Shown: positions 46,431 to 60,053 of the stretch, in pieces
How the letters are laid out: each line of letters opens with the position of its first letter
Position numbering within the stretch: position 1 is the stretch's first letter
Assembly (NCBI GenBank): GCA_023014485.1
Contig: JAJOZX010006135.1
Coordinates: 124,001 to 188,000 of the forward strand
Direction: 5' to 3'
Source of the DNA: Bathynomus jamesi
Taxonomy: Eukaryota > Arthropoda > Malacostraca > Isopoda > Cirolanidae
DNA length: 64,000 nucleotides
Program-made: the position numbers and the translations under genes
The notes under the pieces: model-generated
The model's database searches: none
What the model was told of the DNA's origin: nothing
The model's input: only the letters and a program-made list of their open reading frames with translations

Positions 46431-47723
46431 TATATAATGTATAAATGATTTGGCAAGCAACCACGAAGATGAGAAGTTTTAGTTAAATAGAAATTCAGAA
46501 GAAATTAAATATTGGTGCAGAGAACTGGATGAAAATTTTATAAAATAGATAAAATTAGGTTAGGTATACCTCTTTGGGGGTGAGGACATCCCAGCTTCTC
46601 CCCCAAAGTCTCTTCTCTCCTCCTGCTTTCTCTCCTCTCTCTCTTAGGTTAGCTGGATTTCCCCAGCCTGTAGATAGATAGAGGGCAAGAGATGAAGATA
46701 AACCCGTGTAATACGTAAAAGCAGAAATTTGAATGCCCTTTAAGAGAAAAACGTCGAATAATCTAATGGCCAGTTCTGGATCATTCTTCCTCATTCCATC
46801 TTTCCCTCTCTATGGCTAAGGATGTTATATTCAAATCAGGCCAACTCGCGGAAAATTACAGGAAGCCAAGAAAGATGTCGCTGTATTGCTTCATAGAAGG
46901 TGTGAGTAGCCAACTTTAATTTGTGTGATGACATTAAAAGACGAGTTAAACCTAATAAAATGGTCGTGAAACATTTTTCAGGTTTACTTATGGTGCCATA
47001 AAGCGCACTTTCACCCTCACGGTCTCACCCCTCAGCTTTCACCCAATTAAAAATTCGAACACCCCCTGTAATTTCAATTCCTGGGGAAAACACTGTTGTA
47101 ACCCCTCCCTCTGCTAATCTGCTAACATTGTTGCTAATATTGTCTTTGGTAGCGCGGCGAGACACTGATTGAGGCACATTGCGGTGGGCTGGCGGGAGGG
47201 CGGACCGCGAATGTAAACACCGCCAAATCACGGTTAACTCCATGTCACGATCACGGATAAGTGCACAATGGTAACAATTAGTAACCCCTCCCTCTGCTAA
47301 CATTGTTGCCAATATTGTCTTTGGTATCGCTGAGAGACACTGACTGAAGCGCATTGTGGTGGGCTGGCGGGTGGCGAACTGCGAATGTAAACACACCAAA
47401 TCACGGTTAACTTCATTAGAACCAATAACAGACACACACATTGGCGCCTATCAGCAAGAAAATGTTCAGTATATTTCCTTTATTGTTGTAAGATTTCAAT
47501 TTACGGATTAATCTTCTAAGCGGTACAGCGGCTTTTAATTAAAGCCTGGAATACACTACTATATATATCTGAAGTTTATTTGGTATGGTAAGCAAAGTTA
47601 TTTCATATATTTAATTGACCCCCCCCCCTACACATACATTAAGGAATAAGGGTTTAAGTCTTTATTTCTAAGTCAATTAAACTTCATTGGGTAACATCTC
47701 TCCGAATAATTAAATAGTAGCGT
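46431..47723. other. Non-coding part of the duplicated segment, copy 2
   Basis: Homologous to 545-1541 and 3573-3880, with the ~190-bp tandem duplication at 47098-47415. At 47413-47422 (CATTAGAACC) the LINE of copy 1 is absent. Confidence 0.65.
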
Positions 47724-48110
47724 ATGTATAGGAAAAGTCCTAAGCTCCGCCCCCTGTATGATCGATCAAAGGTCACGTGTCTCCTGCCACTACCTGGGCA
47801 TATCTCTTCCATGCGTGCTCAACTGATGCAAGCCCTGGATCTCAGAGGTATATTTGAAGATTTCTCACGTAGACGAAAAATAGTGATGGCTACCTTTGAT
47901 ACTGCCTGTTCGACGTTTATGAATTGGTATTCGGTAAAGACGGAAGATGTGGCGAATACTGAAAGATGCCCTAGCCCTTCCTCCTTTGAGACTTTTAAGG
48001 CTACATTGAACCGAGCGAAGCTTAAGGAACAAGACGTTCAACTACTCTATGGATATTCTGGCGATAGTTACCCCGAAATACAATCTATTTTTAATATAAA
48101 GTTATATTAA
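47724..48110 (+). CDS. Unknown 128-residue ORF in the duplicated segment
   Basis: Complete frame, partly preserved in copy 1 (3881-4147 and beyond). Visible features: basic start (RKSPKLRPLYDRSK), DLRGIFEDFSRRRKIVM, DTACSTFMNWYSVKTEDVA, and an acidic/aromatic end (SGDSYPEIQSIF). No signal peptide or membrane segment. It ends inside a 139-bp tandem repeat, which suggests the terminal part of an unidentified mobile element. I do not recognise a family. Confidence 0.4.
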   Translation: MYRKSPKLRPLYDRSKVTCLLPLPGHISSMRAQLMQALDLRGIFEDFSRRRKIVMATFDTACSTFMNWYSVKTEDVANTERCPSPSSFETFKATLNRAKLKEQDVQLLYGYSGDSYPEIQSIFNIKLY

Positions 48111-48330
48111 TATTTTTTTGTAATAAGGTTTAAAGATATAGTGGTGTCTTAAAGATAAATTTATATTGAAACAAAATAGTTGCGTAAAAGAGGGAAGATG
48201 AATAAGTTACCCCGAAATAGAATCTATTTTTATTATAAAGTTATATTAATATTTTTTTGTAATAAGGTTTAAAGATATATTGGTGTCTTAAAGATAAATT
48301 TGTATTGAAACAAATAAATGGACAAAAGAC
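48071..48330 (+). repeat. 139-bp tandem repeat, two copies
   Basis: Units start at CCCCGAAATA, 48071 and 48210. Copy 1 has a single unit; the array at 42890-43255 is the same repeat inverted. Confidence 0.85.
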
Positions 48331-48475
48331 GAGAAATGAAATAGCACTGGCATCATTTGATCAACATTGCAATTGCTCTGCACTCGTCCATTTTTCGGCC
48401 ATACTACTACTCCAAATGTAGCTGTGTTTGCAATGCTCGCTAGAATCATTAATAATTGTCGCCATTATGTCCTCG

Positions 48476-48656
48476 GCCTCGAGGCCTTTGAAAAATGTAT
48501 GTTCTCGGCCTCAAGGCCTCAGGCCTCGTCCCAATGCCTAATATATATATATACTGTATATATATATATATATATATAATGAAAAAGGTGTGTTAAGTTA
48601 TGGTACTTCCTTAAATTTCGTCATTAATCTGTTTTGTTTTTTGGTCTTTCATAAGG
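48476..48656. other. Breakpoint region with GGCCTCGAGGCC-like sequence
   Basis: Homology with copy 1 ends at GCCATT (48475 against about 4724). Then follow CTCGGCCTCGAGGCC and related CTCGGCCTCAAGGCC, an AT tract (48541-48578) and a block matching 58120-58190 (GTTAAGTTATGGTACTT), which also precedes the MITEs at 10776 and 54550. Confidence 0.55.
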
Positions 48657-48761
48657 GATTCGGACAATGCCGGGGACTCATTTAGTTATCACAGCGGAGA
48701 AATGTTTTCAACGAAAGATCAAGACAACGACATGGCTCCGAACACAAGATTTGCAGACTAA
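48657..48761 (+). pseudogene. FReD exon remnant, plus strand
   Basis: In frame it reads DSDNAGDSFSYHSGEMFSTK then DQDND, corresponding to the calcium-loop part of the FReD domain (residues about 216-238 of the 50.7 kb gene), then leaves homology and stops. HSG-MFSTK is closer to the plus-strand gene at 29770 (VHSGQMFSTK) than to the minus-strand copies (HNGQKFSTK). Same remnant at 58201-58305. Confidence 0.8.
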
Positions 48762-49444
48762 CCTGAAATGTCTAACAAAATGTTTAATAAATTGTCTAAT
48801 AATGAAATGTCTAATGCATGAAAGTTTAAAGAATTTATGTATAAGTTTATATGAAAAGAATTGGTTCACAGGATTACTCTTAAAAACTTATGACTTTCAA
48901 TTTATATCGATTTCTTCTTGTAATTCACTTTGTATCCGTATCAAGTACCTTCCTCTAATTTATATTATCAAAGCCATTAATCTTCTTTAAATATTCGAAT
49001 TAGTTCTATAAATCAACATTTTTCAAACGAATACATATCTATCGATAGTTCAGATAATTTTTTCTCATATCATTTTGGTCGCTCTAACCTGAACCCTTTC
49101 TAACTTATCAGTGTCTTTTCTCAAGTATACGTTCTCTAACTTAGAGATTGAACCTAGATTAGTCCTACTCTATATCAAGGGGCTTAGGCCTACGGCTAGG
49201 CTCAGGGTCACAGGCTGGTTCTTAATCTTCAAACATTTTACTCGCCAAGGTCTAGCTAAGTAATAAAATTAATAAACGCATGAAACACACTTTGAAAACG
49301 TAAGCCTACATGGAATAAATCAATAAATGCACACATATAATAACTGTTTTCTCCTCTTTTTCAGACAGCCTATAAATACGAACGCTAAATAAACTGCGTC
49401 ACAATTTCAAAATATTTTTAACCACAATGCGCATACGTCTAGAC
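48762..49444. other. Non-coding 3-prime flank of the third FReD unit
   Basis: Homologous to 4986-5670 and 16620-17340. Starts with AATGTCTAA motifs; no gene. Confidence 0.65.
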
Positions 49445-49677
49445 CAGTGGTCGGCGAACTTTTTTGGGTATTACCCCAAAATATATTTGAGGACGTAATC
49501 AGGACGTAAATTCGTAATATTCTAAAATTTAGAATAACGCCACATTTATGTAACAAAATAAAATAAAAATATACGAAAAAAATATCAGCACAAAGTGTGT
49601 CTCATACCGCACGCATTACCCCTAAAAGTTTTAAATTTACCCCATTTGGGTAATTTACCCCTGTTCCCCGACCACTG
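49445..49677. mobile_element. hAT-like MITE, 233 bp
   Basis: Termini CAGTGGTCGGCGAACT and the reverse complement of CAGTGGTCGGGGAACA. Exact 8-bp target duplication GTCTAGAC at 49437-49444 and 49678-49685. Empty sites at about 5667 and 59283 (ACGTCTAGAAGC). Confidence 0.95.
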
Positions 49678-49685
49678 GTCTAGAC

Positions 49686-50322
49686 GCAAAGAATAGAAAT
49701 TTAACTTATTATACAAATGAAATTTATAAAACCTTTCAGTTCAGAAAGCTAAGTTCATTATGAGATGTCGAGTAGACATTTCATATATGTAATCAAACGT
49801 CTCGTACCCTTTAGAGTGTGGTGACACTTCCAAGATTAAAATCTTTATTACAGACGTAAAAAATATTGGTGAGTATTGAAGAATGAATTACTTCATTAAG
49901 AGAAATTATTAATTTGAAGATAATTTAGTGTTTAACCCATTAAAAAATGTAGGTATTTAAGGATATGTAAAACTCTGATCCTATCCAGAGTACAGTAAAC
50001 AGATCAGTGTTAACGCTTTCCTCCGTAGTTCCTTAATAAGCTCTTCTGTTCTACATTTGGTCTGTGTCTGTATTCTTTTGGACTAAATAGATATAAAGTA
50101 TTTAGATTAAAAGTTTTATATTAGATTTAATGTGAAATATTCATTAAAATTTACCTTTAAATATTTGGGTTAAAAATGTTTTAAGAAGAAATTTTTATCA
50201 TGTAAACGTTTTACCTCATATTATTCCATGCTAATTCTCACATCAAAATTATAATAACATTTTTATTTATTCTTAAAAGTTTCTACCATTAAAATAATGA
50301 AAATTTTCATCTTTCATAAAAT

Positions 50323-50361
<39 letters not shown>

Positions 50362-50398
50362 AAATGGCAAATTAGTAAAAAAATTATGAGACACTTCC
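49686..50398. other. Non-coding flank before the palindromic MITE
   Basis: Homologous to 5685-6422, with an ATT microsatellite at 50329-50360. Confidence 0.65.
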
Positions 50399-50406
50399 CA
50401 CAAATG

Positions 50407-50612
50407 GAATCACCTTAAGATCAGAGCCCCCCAACCTTCTTCAGTTAACCTTATAAGGCTAACTAACGAAAATATCACGACTTAACCTAACCAATCGTCA
50501 AGGGCGTACAGTTGACCAAACGAGTGGTTTGGTTAAGTCGTGATATTTTCGTTAGTTAGCCTTATAAGGCTAACTAACGAAGGCTCGGGGGGCCCTGATC
50601 TTCAGGTGATCC
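50407..50612. mobile_element. Palindromic MITE, third FReD unit
   Basis: Homologue of 6431-6634, flanked by CACAAATG at 50399-50406 and 50613-50620. The left end has drifted (GGAATCACCTTAAGATCAGA). Its right edge is 8 bases from an ATTAAA motif of the FReD gene. Confidence 0.9.
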
Positions 50613-50620
50613 CACAAATG

Positions 50621-50626
50621 TTTAAT
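50621..50626 (-). terminator. Candidate polyadenylation signal ATTAAA
   Basis: ATTAAA on minus, about 28 bases after the TAA of the FReD gene, conserved at 6643, 19622 and 60276. The MITE lies just beyond it in three of four units. Confidence 0.45.
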
Positions 50627-50653
50627 GATATCTCAGATTTATCCTAATTACAT

Positions 50654-51568
50654 TTAGTTTCGAAATTTTGATCTGAGGCTCAGAGTCGTCTTCTTTAAAG
50701 AGTAGTTGTGCCCACGAAAATGTTCCCAATTGACGCCATCAGCACGGGAAGTGTGGTTTCCTTCGTACTGATACCCATTTAAGTTGGATAGATGGCAAGC
50801 TTTGTACCACCATGCACCACGAAATTTCTCTGAACAATTTAAATCCTTATGTATGTCGTTGTCTTGATCTTTCGTTGAAAACTTTTGACCGTTGTGAAGG
50901 GAAAATGAATCTCCGGCATTGCCTGAATATTTTCCTAAATCCAGACGGTATTTGGATGTTATATCTTCGACGTAAAAGTGTTCGTACTTGGCCCAACGCT
51001 TTTTTCCCTCGAAGTCCTCAAGGTCTACCCTCAATTCCATCAGAGTGTTTCTTACGAGGGCGTGAATATTATCGAGACCGAGCCAAAATTCTCCATTCAG
51101 GTTGCCGAAACCAAGTTGGTACTCCACCCACTTCCGAAAGAAATTTTCTCTCTCTGGAAGAGCCTCTCGATGTTGAATCACTGCCCATCCACCTCCATCA
51201 GTAGTTTGGTCGCACAAAACAGAAACGGGTCGGTTTTTAATACTGAAAGGGTACACTGTTCGAATCCCGGATTCTTTGTCACCAAGGTTAAACATATCTT
51301 CACAATTACGAGGATATTTGGGAAGTTCAATGAAGTTGGCGGTCCGCCTTTCGATTGAATGCAATTGACTTTTCATTCCGAGCAAGAAAGAATTCTTTAC
51401 GGAGTTCTCACAAAGCGCCAGAGTTTGAGACACGCAAAAAGGAGAGAATCCAATCTCTTCACAAAGGTTGTAAAGTCCTGTCATCTTGGAGTCAATAGTG
51501 TCTCCATAAGAGACTCTGTTCAATAAACCAAAGAACATCAAAGTTATCAGAGGGTTTGATTCAACCAT
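50654..51568 (-). CDS. Secreted fibrinogen-related (techylectin/ficolin-like) protein
   Basis: The only uninterrupted minus-strand FReD here: 304 residues, single exon, ATG at 51568. Residues 1-22 are a signal peptide (ITLMFFGLLNRVSYG). 23-88 form a linker with Cys36, Cys45 and Cys53, possibly for oligomer formation. The FReD domain starts at Cys89 (CEDMF). Cys89/Cys119 and Cys245/Cys258 fit the two conserved disulfides. Calcium loop DQDND with Asp234/236/238; WWYKACHLSNLNGYQYEG in the ligand region; ends RSKFRN. Thr129 of the paralogues is Ala here (GGGWAV). Family members bind acetylated glycans outside the cell in innate immunity; the target here is unknown. A TATA box is at 51634-51641 and an ATTAAA follows the stop. 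Confidence 0.92.
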   Translation of the reverse strand: MVESNPLITLMFFGLLNRVSYGDTIDSKMTGLYNLCEEIGFSPFCVSQTLALCENSVKNSFLLGMKSQLHSIERRTANFIELPKYPRNCEDMFNLGDKESGIRTVYPFSIKNRPVSVLCDQTTDGGGWAVIQHREALPERENFFRKWVEYQLGFGNLNGEFWLGLDNIHALVRNTLMELRVDLEDFEGKKRWAKYEHFYVEDITSKYRLDLGKYSGNAGDSFSLHNGQKFSTKDQDNDIHKDLNCSEKFRGAWWYKACHLSNLNGYQYEGNHTSRADGVNWEHFRGHNYSLKKTTLSLRSKFRN

Positions 51569-51633
51569 CTTTTCTCTTCTTGTTGAATCTGCTGTTCAAA
51601 TGACTTCTAGAAGCTACTTTTGAAAAACCTTCT

Positions 51634-51641
51634 CTTTTATA
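51634..51641 (-). promoter_or_regulatory. TATA box of the third FReD gene
   Basis: TATAAAAG on minus, 66-73 bases before the ATG, with a CTTCTAGAAG palindrome between the two. The palindrome is intact here and in the 20.6 kb copy, but broken at 7.6 and 61.3 kb. Confidence 0.7.
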
Positions 51642-52320
51642 CATTTTTTCCGCACTATCATTCGTCAATATCTGTCGAAACATCAGGAATTTTGGGGGCG
51701 TACCTAAATCTAGATTATTTCTCTTTCCTGTTTAGCACATTTTTGAAATCCAAATGAGGTCGTTTTAAAATGTCATTAAACACAGCAATTGCATTCTCAT
51801 TTATGGCTTTGATTTTTCTCTTCTGGTTAATAATCTCATTTAAGACAAAGTTGAATTTCTTAGAGTGACTTTGGTCTTATATATTGTTTTAGATTAGGTT
51901 CTGTCCTTTTAAGCTTCTTAATTAAATTAAAAATCGTATAAGATTTTTAACGTTTTAATTTATTTACTTGCATCAAATGAGACTTTAATTAATTCTCATA
52001 AAGTGAGTTTTCTCTATTTATGAAGTTCTCACGCTCGAATGAAAGGAGAGATATTGTTCATTTTTCATTGTATAACCGTACAATGTTCATAAATGTTGTG
52101 ATGAAGCAAATTCATACTATTTATATTAAGTTTGTCTCTTATTTCCTCTTTTTAATTCTTTCTTTTTATTCTTTATTTTATTCATTATAGTTTCTTCGTA
52201 TTTTATTTAAAATGAGTTACCTGTTGAAAGGAGTTACCTTACCTTCATAAAAAGTGGTTTCTCTAAAAGCAAAACCTTATATTATATGTTATTAAACCTA
52301 TAGTAAGTCGTTGGTAATAT
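51642..52320. other. 5-prime flank of the third FReD gene
   Basis: Homologous to 7663-8440; no further feature. A short AT tract at 52321-52350 ends it. Confidence 0.6.
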
Positions 52321-52352
52321 TTTATTTATATATATATATATATATATATGTG

Positions 52353-54470
<2,118 letters not shown>

Positions 54471-54549
54471 GTCTTCATAGTAAAGGTGCTTTCAGTTATG
54501 ATACTTCCTCAAATTTCGTCATTAATCTGCTTTGTCTTTTGGTCCTTTT

Positions 54550-54794
54550 CAGGAGCGTGCCCACGATTTTAGAAGGGCGCGTTTCCATAATTGAACTTTC
54601 GTGACGTCCATGGTTTTCGAAAACACTTATTTCTGGAGACCTCATTCATAACATGACCTGCACACTCCAACTGACTCTTGACCTAAAGCAGGCAACCTAG
54701 ATAATAATAATAATAATAATAATAATAATTAATTAATTTAGGATCTTAGGGAGGGGGGTTCCGGGCAACCAAGAAACCACTGCCAGCGCCACTG
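54550..54794. mobile_element. hAT-like MITE, third unit
   Basis: Third copy of the element at 10776 and 23829, with termini CAGGAGCGTGCCCACG and GCCAGCGCCACTG and a central AAT repeat. Confidence 0.6.
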
Positions 54795-56105
54795 CTATTC
54801 ATCAAAATTTTCCACGCTGAAAACCAAAAGATAATAATTTCAGTTTCCAATATTCTTCGTTATAATATTATGTTTTCTTCATCAACGCAGACAATATTAA
54901 AAGTATTAATGTCAGTGTTTTATCTCCTGTCTCTGTTCAAATGAATGAAATGGAAAATGAAAATTTTTATTTCAATTCGTCAAAATATCTATTGAAAATA
55001 AAGGATTATTTAAATAACTTTATTATATTTTTCATTTTGTTTCGTCTTCATCACCCATTTCTTTCTTCGGGTTTAGTCCGTTTTTACACTAAATTGTTGC
55101 AATTGCCACAAAAATGATGGTTTCTTATTATGATTTATATAATATTGACAATTTATGTTGCAATTGCCTTTAGTCACATTTGTTGTTGCATCTCATAAGT
55201 CTTTTCCATATTTTAAAGGTAACGATGTACTTCCACCTTAATTTGACATAATATCTTATTTTTCTCATATATACACAAGATGTTCTAAAATTACAAAGTA
55301 AACTTTTGTATGTCTGTCGATCATAGGTCGAACGTTGTGAACAATGTGTTCAAGTTGAAGGAAGACACTTTGACCATCTATTCATCTATGCATTTTTGCG
55401 TAGTTAGACATAGAATAAAAGCGAGAAATGAGAATTTTAAAATTTAAACGTAAGTAAATAAACTTTAAAAGTTTTCGTGTTTTTAACTTTTAATCCCGAA
55501 GACTGAAGTGATTAAAAATAGTTTGCAAAATGAGCTTTGAGAAAAGGCTTTTATAAACAAATATTTCCAATTGACGTATCTGTATAAGTAATCTAGAGTA
55601 ATACTTCAAATATACATGAAACGGTGGGATGACCAGTTTCGGAAATAAGTTCACCTAGAAACAAAATTATTAAAATGCATAAAAAGTGACTTATGCGGTA
55701 ATGATTGGGGGGGGGGGTTTGAAAATTTTATTCGTCACCAAAAAGAATAAAATATACAAATAAAATCAGAATATAACCACTTAGTAAGTTTTTGTGGTTT
55801 ATAAAAATTATATGATTCTAGGCGAACTTCTTTCCGGAACTGTTAAAACAGTGAAAAGGCAACTCGTGCACATAAATATACAGTTATTGTGATAAGAACG
55901 GTCGGTTTAATGCATATATGATTGTGGAAAGTATGTCTTTAAGCAAATAAGTGATAAGATACTTCGTCCGTGGAGAAAGATTTGTTTGCGTAGACATGTT
56001 TAGTAAAGATAAAATAGGACGAAAAGAATTCTTAAAAGGACGATCATGAACGAATAAGTGAAGGTACTTCGTCGACTTAGCTTAGATTTAACAGCTTATA
56101 TTTGT
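54795..56105. other. Non-coding block, third unit
   Basis: Homologous to 11036-12307; nothing coding recognised. Confidence 0.6.
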
Positions 56106-57627
56106 GGACGGAATCGTGCAAAATCTTTTTTTCGATTCGCGAAAATTCCTTCATCAGACAAATATGTGAAAACCTTATCTAATCTTAATTGTTCTCTCTC
56201 TTTCTGGCATCAAGCCAAGAACCTCTCCAACAACTTTACTTCTGATTTCCCTCCTCTTTTCCACTCCGACGGCTTAGTTACTGTCTCTTCCGATAAAGTT
56301 AAACTCTTCGCTCAAACTTTCGCCTCCAATTCAACCGTCGACGATTCTGGTGATGTTTTTCCATTTCCTCCTTCCTCTGACTTAATTCTGTCTGAAATTA
56401 GAATCTCTTCCAAAGATATTTTTTCTGCCATATCTGAGCTCAACTCTAGGAAGGCGTACGGTCTTAATGGTGCCCCTCCTCTTATTCTCAAGAACTGTAC
56501 TTCTGTGCTGACACCGTGCCTCGGCAAACTCTTTTGTCTTTGCCTTTCATCTGGTATTTTTTCTTCCTGCTACAAGTTCGCTTTCATTCAGTCTGTCCAA
56601 AAGAAGGGTGACCTCTCTCAACCTTCCAACTATTTCCCAATTTCTTTGATTTCTTGCCTTTCTAATGGTTTTTAATCTGTCCTTGATAAGAAGATTCTTA
56701 AACACTTCTCTTCTTACAATCTTTTTTCAGATCGTCAGTATGAGTTCCGGAAGGGACGCGCTACTGGTGATCTTCTTTCATATTTCTCTGACTCTTGGTT
56801 ATCCTCCTTTCGGGATTTCGATGAAACCTTTACTATTACATTAGACATATCCTAAGCTTTTCATAGAGTCTGGCACAAATCCTTAATTTCGAAACTGCCC
56901 TCCTTCGGTTTCTATCCTTCTATCCGTGCCTTCATCTCTAATTGCCTTTGTGGTCGATCTATATCTGCTGTTGTAGATTGACACTGTTCTTCTCTTAAAG
57001 CATTAATATTAGTGTTCCTCAGGGCTCTGACCTGTCATCCACTCTTTTCCTCTTATTTACCAATGATCTCTAAGTCGCACTTCCTGTCTTATCTACTCCA
57101 ATGCCCATGATTCCACTCTTCATTACAACATCTACTTCACAAAACGTCCCTCACAACGTCACTCCACGCTTCGCGTAGGACGGTAATGATGCACCTGACC
57201 TCTGATCTTTCTACTATCTCTGATTGGGGCAGAGAAACTTTGTATCTTTCAGTGCCTCAAAAAGTCGGTTCCTTCATCTGTCTATTCGTCACAATCTTCC
57301 ACACGACTATCCTCTTACCTCCAAAATACACAGCTCAAACCTTCCTCTTCTCTTAACATTCTGGTGTTTCCTTTTCTCGTGATCTTTCCTGAAAAGATCA
57401 CATATACTGTTACCAAAACAGCTTTTAAGAAGTTAGGTGTGCTGTACCGACTCCGCAGTTTCTTCGCCCTCACTCAGTTCCAGTTGGTGTCTCTGTACAG
57501 CGGTGTTGTCCGCATCTTTATGGAGTACGGTTGTCATGTCTGGGGCGCCAACCCACACAGCTTTACTTGAGTGGGTGGAATCAAAGGTTTTTCGTCTCCT
57601 CACTTTCTCGCCTCTTACTGGCTATCT

Positions 57628-57658
<31 letters not shown>

Positions 57659-58084
57659 ACTCTCTCTCTCTCTCTCTCTCTCTTCGCTGCAATGTTGCCT
57701 CACTCTCTCTTTACTATCGCTATTATAACGGACACCGCTCTTTGAACTCTGTAACTGCTTGCCACCTCCTTTAAGGAGAGAACGCACTACCACACTTTCG
57801 ACACATTCTCATTCTTTTCTGTACAACTCTTAACGCAAAGATTAATCGGTATTTTCAATCTTTCATCTACTCAACCAGTCAACTGTGGGGCAATCTTCCT
57901 CATTCTTGTAAGTGTAACTGCTCCCCCTGTCTATGACCACCACTCTTTCAAACGCAGAGTGAAGAGGCATCTCGAAATTCCTGGACCTTATTTTGGCTTT
58001 CTTGTTCCTCTATGGGAGGGGGAGCGGTTCTGTGGGCATTTGCTTTGCATCCCTCCTTCCTTCATAAAATATAGCCTTCCTTCA

Positions 58085-58089
<5 letters not shown>
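56106..58089 (+). mobile_element. Degenerate plus-strand LINE, third unit
   Basis: Homologous to 12308-14282 with a longer open N-terminal part (56058-56675: FRFAKIPSSDKYVKTLSNLN, DKVKLFAQTFASNSTVDDSG, LNSRKAYGLNGAPPLIL, KKGDLSQPSNYFPISLIS). It then has the same stops as copy 1 (for example a TAA within TLDIS-AFHRVWH), so these were present before the duplication. CT tract 57625-57683 in the coding region. Confidence 0.85.
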
Positions 58090-58122
<33 letters not shown>

Positions 58123-58200
58123 ATGAAAAAGGTGTGTTAAGTTATGGTACTTGCTCAAATTTCGTCATTAATCTGCTTTGTTTTTTGGTCTTTTAAAAGG

Positions 58201-58305
58201 GATTCGGACAATGCCGGGGACTCATTTAGTTACCACAGCGGAGAAATGTTTTCAACGAAAGATCAAGACAACGACATGGCTCCGAACACAAGATTTGCAG
58301 ACTAA
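58201..58305 (+). pseudogene. FReD exon remnant, plus strand, fourth unit
   Basis: Same 35-codon remnant as at 48657-48761 (NAGDSFSYHSGEMFSTK, DQDND), embedded in the same breakpoint context. One base differs outside the core (TTACCACAGC against TTATCACAGC). Confidence 0.8.
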
Positions 58306-58382
58306 CCTGAAATGTCTAACAAAATGTTTAATAAATTGTCTAATAATGAAATGTCTAATGCATGAAAGTTTAAAGAATTTAC

Positions 58383-58673
58383 GGTGCTCTTCCAATATGT
58401 GCTCTACCTTAAAATTTACATTCCAATACGTGATCTACCTTAGATTATTCGGATTAGCAGCAGGTACGTTAGTTAGCCTTATAAGGCTAACTAACGAAAA
58501 TATCACGACTTAACCTAACCAATCGTCAAGGGCGTATAGTTGACCTAACGATTGGTTAGGTTAAGTCATGATATTTTCGTTAGTTAGTCTTATAAGGCTA
58601 GTTAGCCGGTAGAGCACGTATTGGAATATGGTAGATCACAGTTTCGCGGTAGAGCACATATTGGAAGAGCACC
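58383..58673. mobile_element. MITE with a second palindromic element nested inside
   Basis: Outer termini GGTGCTCTTCCAATATGTGC and its reverse complement, with 8-bp target duplication GAATTTAC at 58375-58382 and 58674-58681. The empty site is GAATTTACGTATAAG near 5052. Inside, about 58470-58606, lies the GTTAGTTAGCCTTATAAGGC palindrome related to the MITE at 6431-6634. Confidence 0.88.
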
Positions 58674-58681
58674 GAATTTAC

Positions 58682-60045
58682 GTATAAGTTTAATTTATAT
58701 GAAAAGAATTGGTTCACAGCATTACTCTTAAAAACTTATGACTTTCAATTTATATCGATTTCTTCTTGTAATTCACTTTGTATCCCTGTCAAGTACCTTC
58801 CTGTAATTTATATTATCAAAGCCATTAATCTTCTTTAAATATTCGAATTAGTTCTATAAAGCAACATTTTTCAAACGAATACATATCTATCGATAGTTCA
58901 GATAATTTTTTCTTCATATCATTTTGGTCGCTCTAACCTGAACCCTTCGAACTTATCAGTGTCTTTTATCAAGTATAAGTTCTCTAACTTAGAGATTGAA
59001 CCTAGATTAGTCCTACTCTATATCAAGGGGCTTAGGCCTACGGCTAGGCTCAGGGTCACAGGCTGGTTCTTAATCTTCAAACATTTTACTCGCCAAGATC
59101 TAGCTAAGTAATAAAATTAATAAACGCATGAAACACACTTTATAAACCTAAGCCTACATGGAATAAATCAATAAATGCACACATATAATAACTGTTTTCT
59201 CCTCTTTTTCAGACAGCCTATAAATAGAACGCTCAATAAACTGCGTCACAATTTCAAAATATTTTTAACCGCAATGCGCGTACGTCTAGAAGCAAAGAAT
59301 AGAAATTTAACTTATTATACAAATGAAATTTATAAAACCTTTCAGTTCAGAAAGCTACTGTAAGTTCATTATGAGATGTCGAGTAGACATTTCACATATG
59401 TAATCAAACGTCTCGTACCCTTTAGAGTGTGGTGACACTTCTAAGATTAAAATCTTTATTACAGACGTAAAAAATATTGGTGAGTATTGAAGAATGAATT
59501 ACTTCATTAAGAGAAATTATTAATTTGAAGATAATTTAGTGTTTAACCCATTAAAAATTTTTAGGTATTGAAGGATATGTAAAACTCATCCTATCCAGAG
59601 TACAGTAAACAGATCAGTGTTAACGCTTTCCTCCGTAGTTCCTTAATAAGCTCTTCTGTTCTACATTTGGTCTGTGCCTGTATTCTTTTGGACTAAACAG
59701 ATATAAAGTTTTAGATTAAAAGTTTTATATTAGATTTAATGTGAAATATTCATTAAAATTTACCTTTAAATATTTGGGTTAAAAATGTTTTAAGAAGAAA
59801 TATTTATTTTCAGAGACATTTGCATCTTATATCATGTAAACGTTTCACCTCATATTATTCCATGCTAATTCTCACATCAAAATTATAATAACATTTTTAT
59901 TTATTCTTAAAAGTTTCTACCATTAAAATAATGAAAATTTTCATCTTTCATAAAATATTTGTTATTATTATTATTATTATTAGTAGTAGTATTATTATTA
60001 TTATTAAAAATGGCAAATTAGTAACATTTTTTATGAGACACTTTC
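58682..60045. other. Non-coding 3-prime flank of the fourth FReD unit
   Basis: Homologous to 5052-6422. An ATT microsatellite with AGT interruptions lies at 59960-60005. No gene. Confidence 0.65.
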
Positions 60046-60053
60046 CACAAATG

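Noticed and set aside
48658..48990. Coding frame GTHLVITAEKCFQRKIKTT
   Set aside because: It is the wrong frame of the FReD exon remnant.
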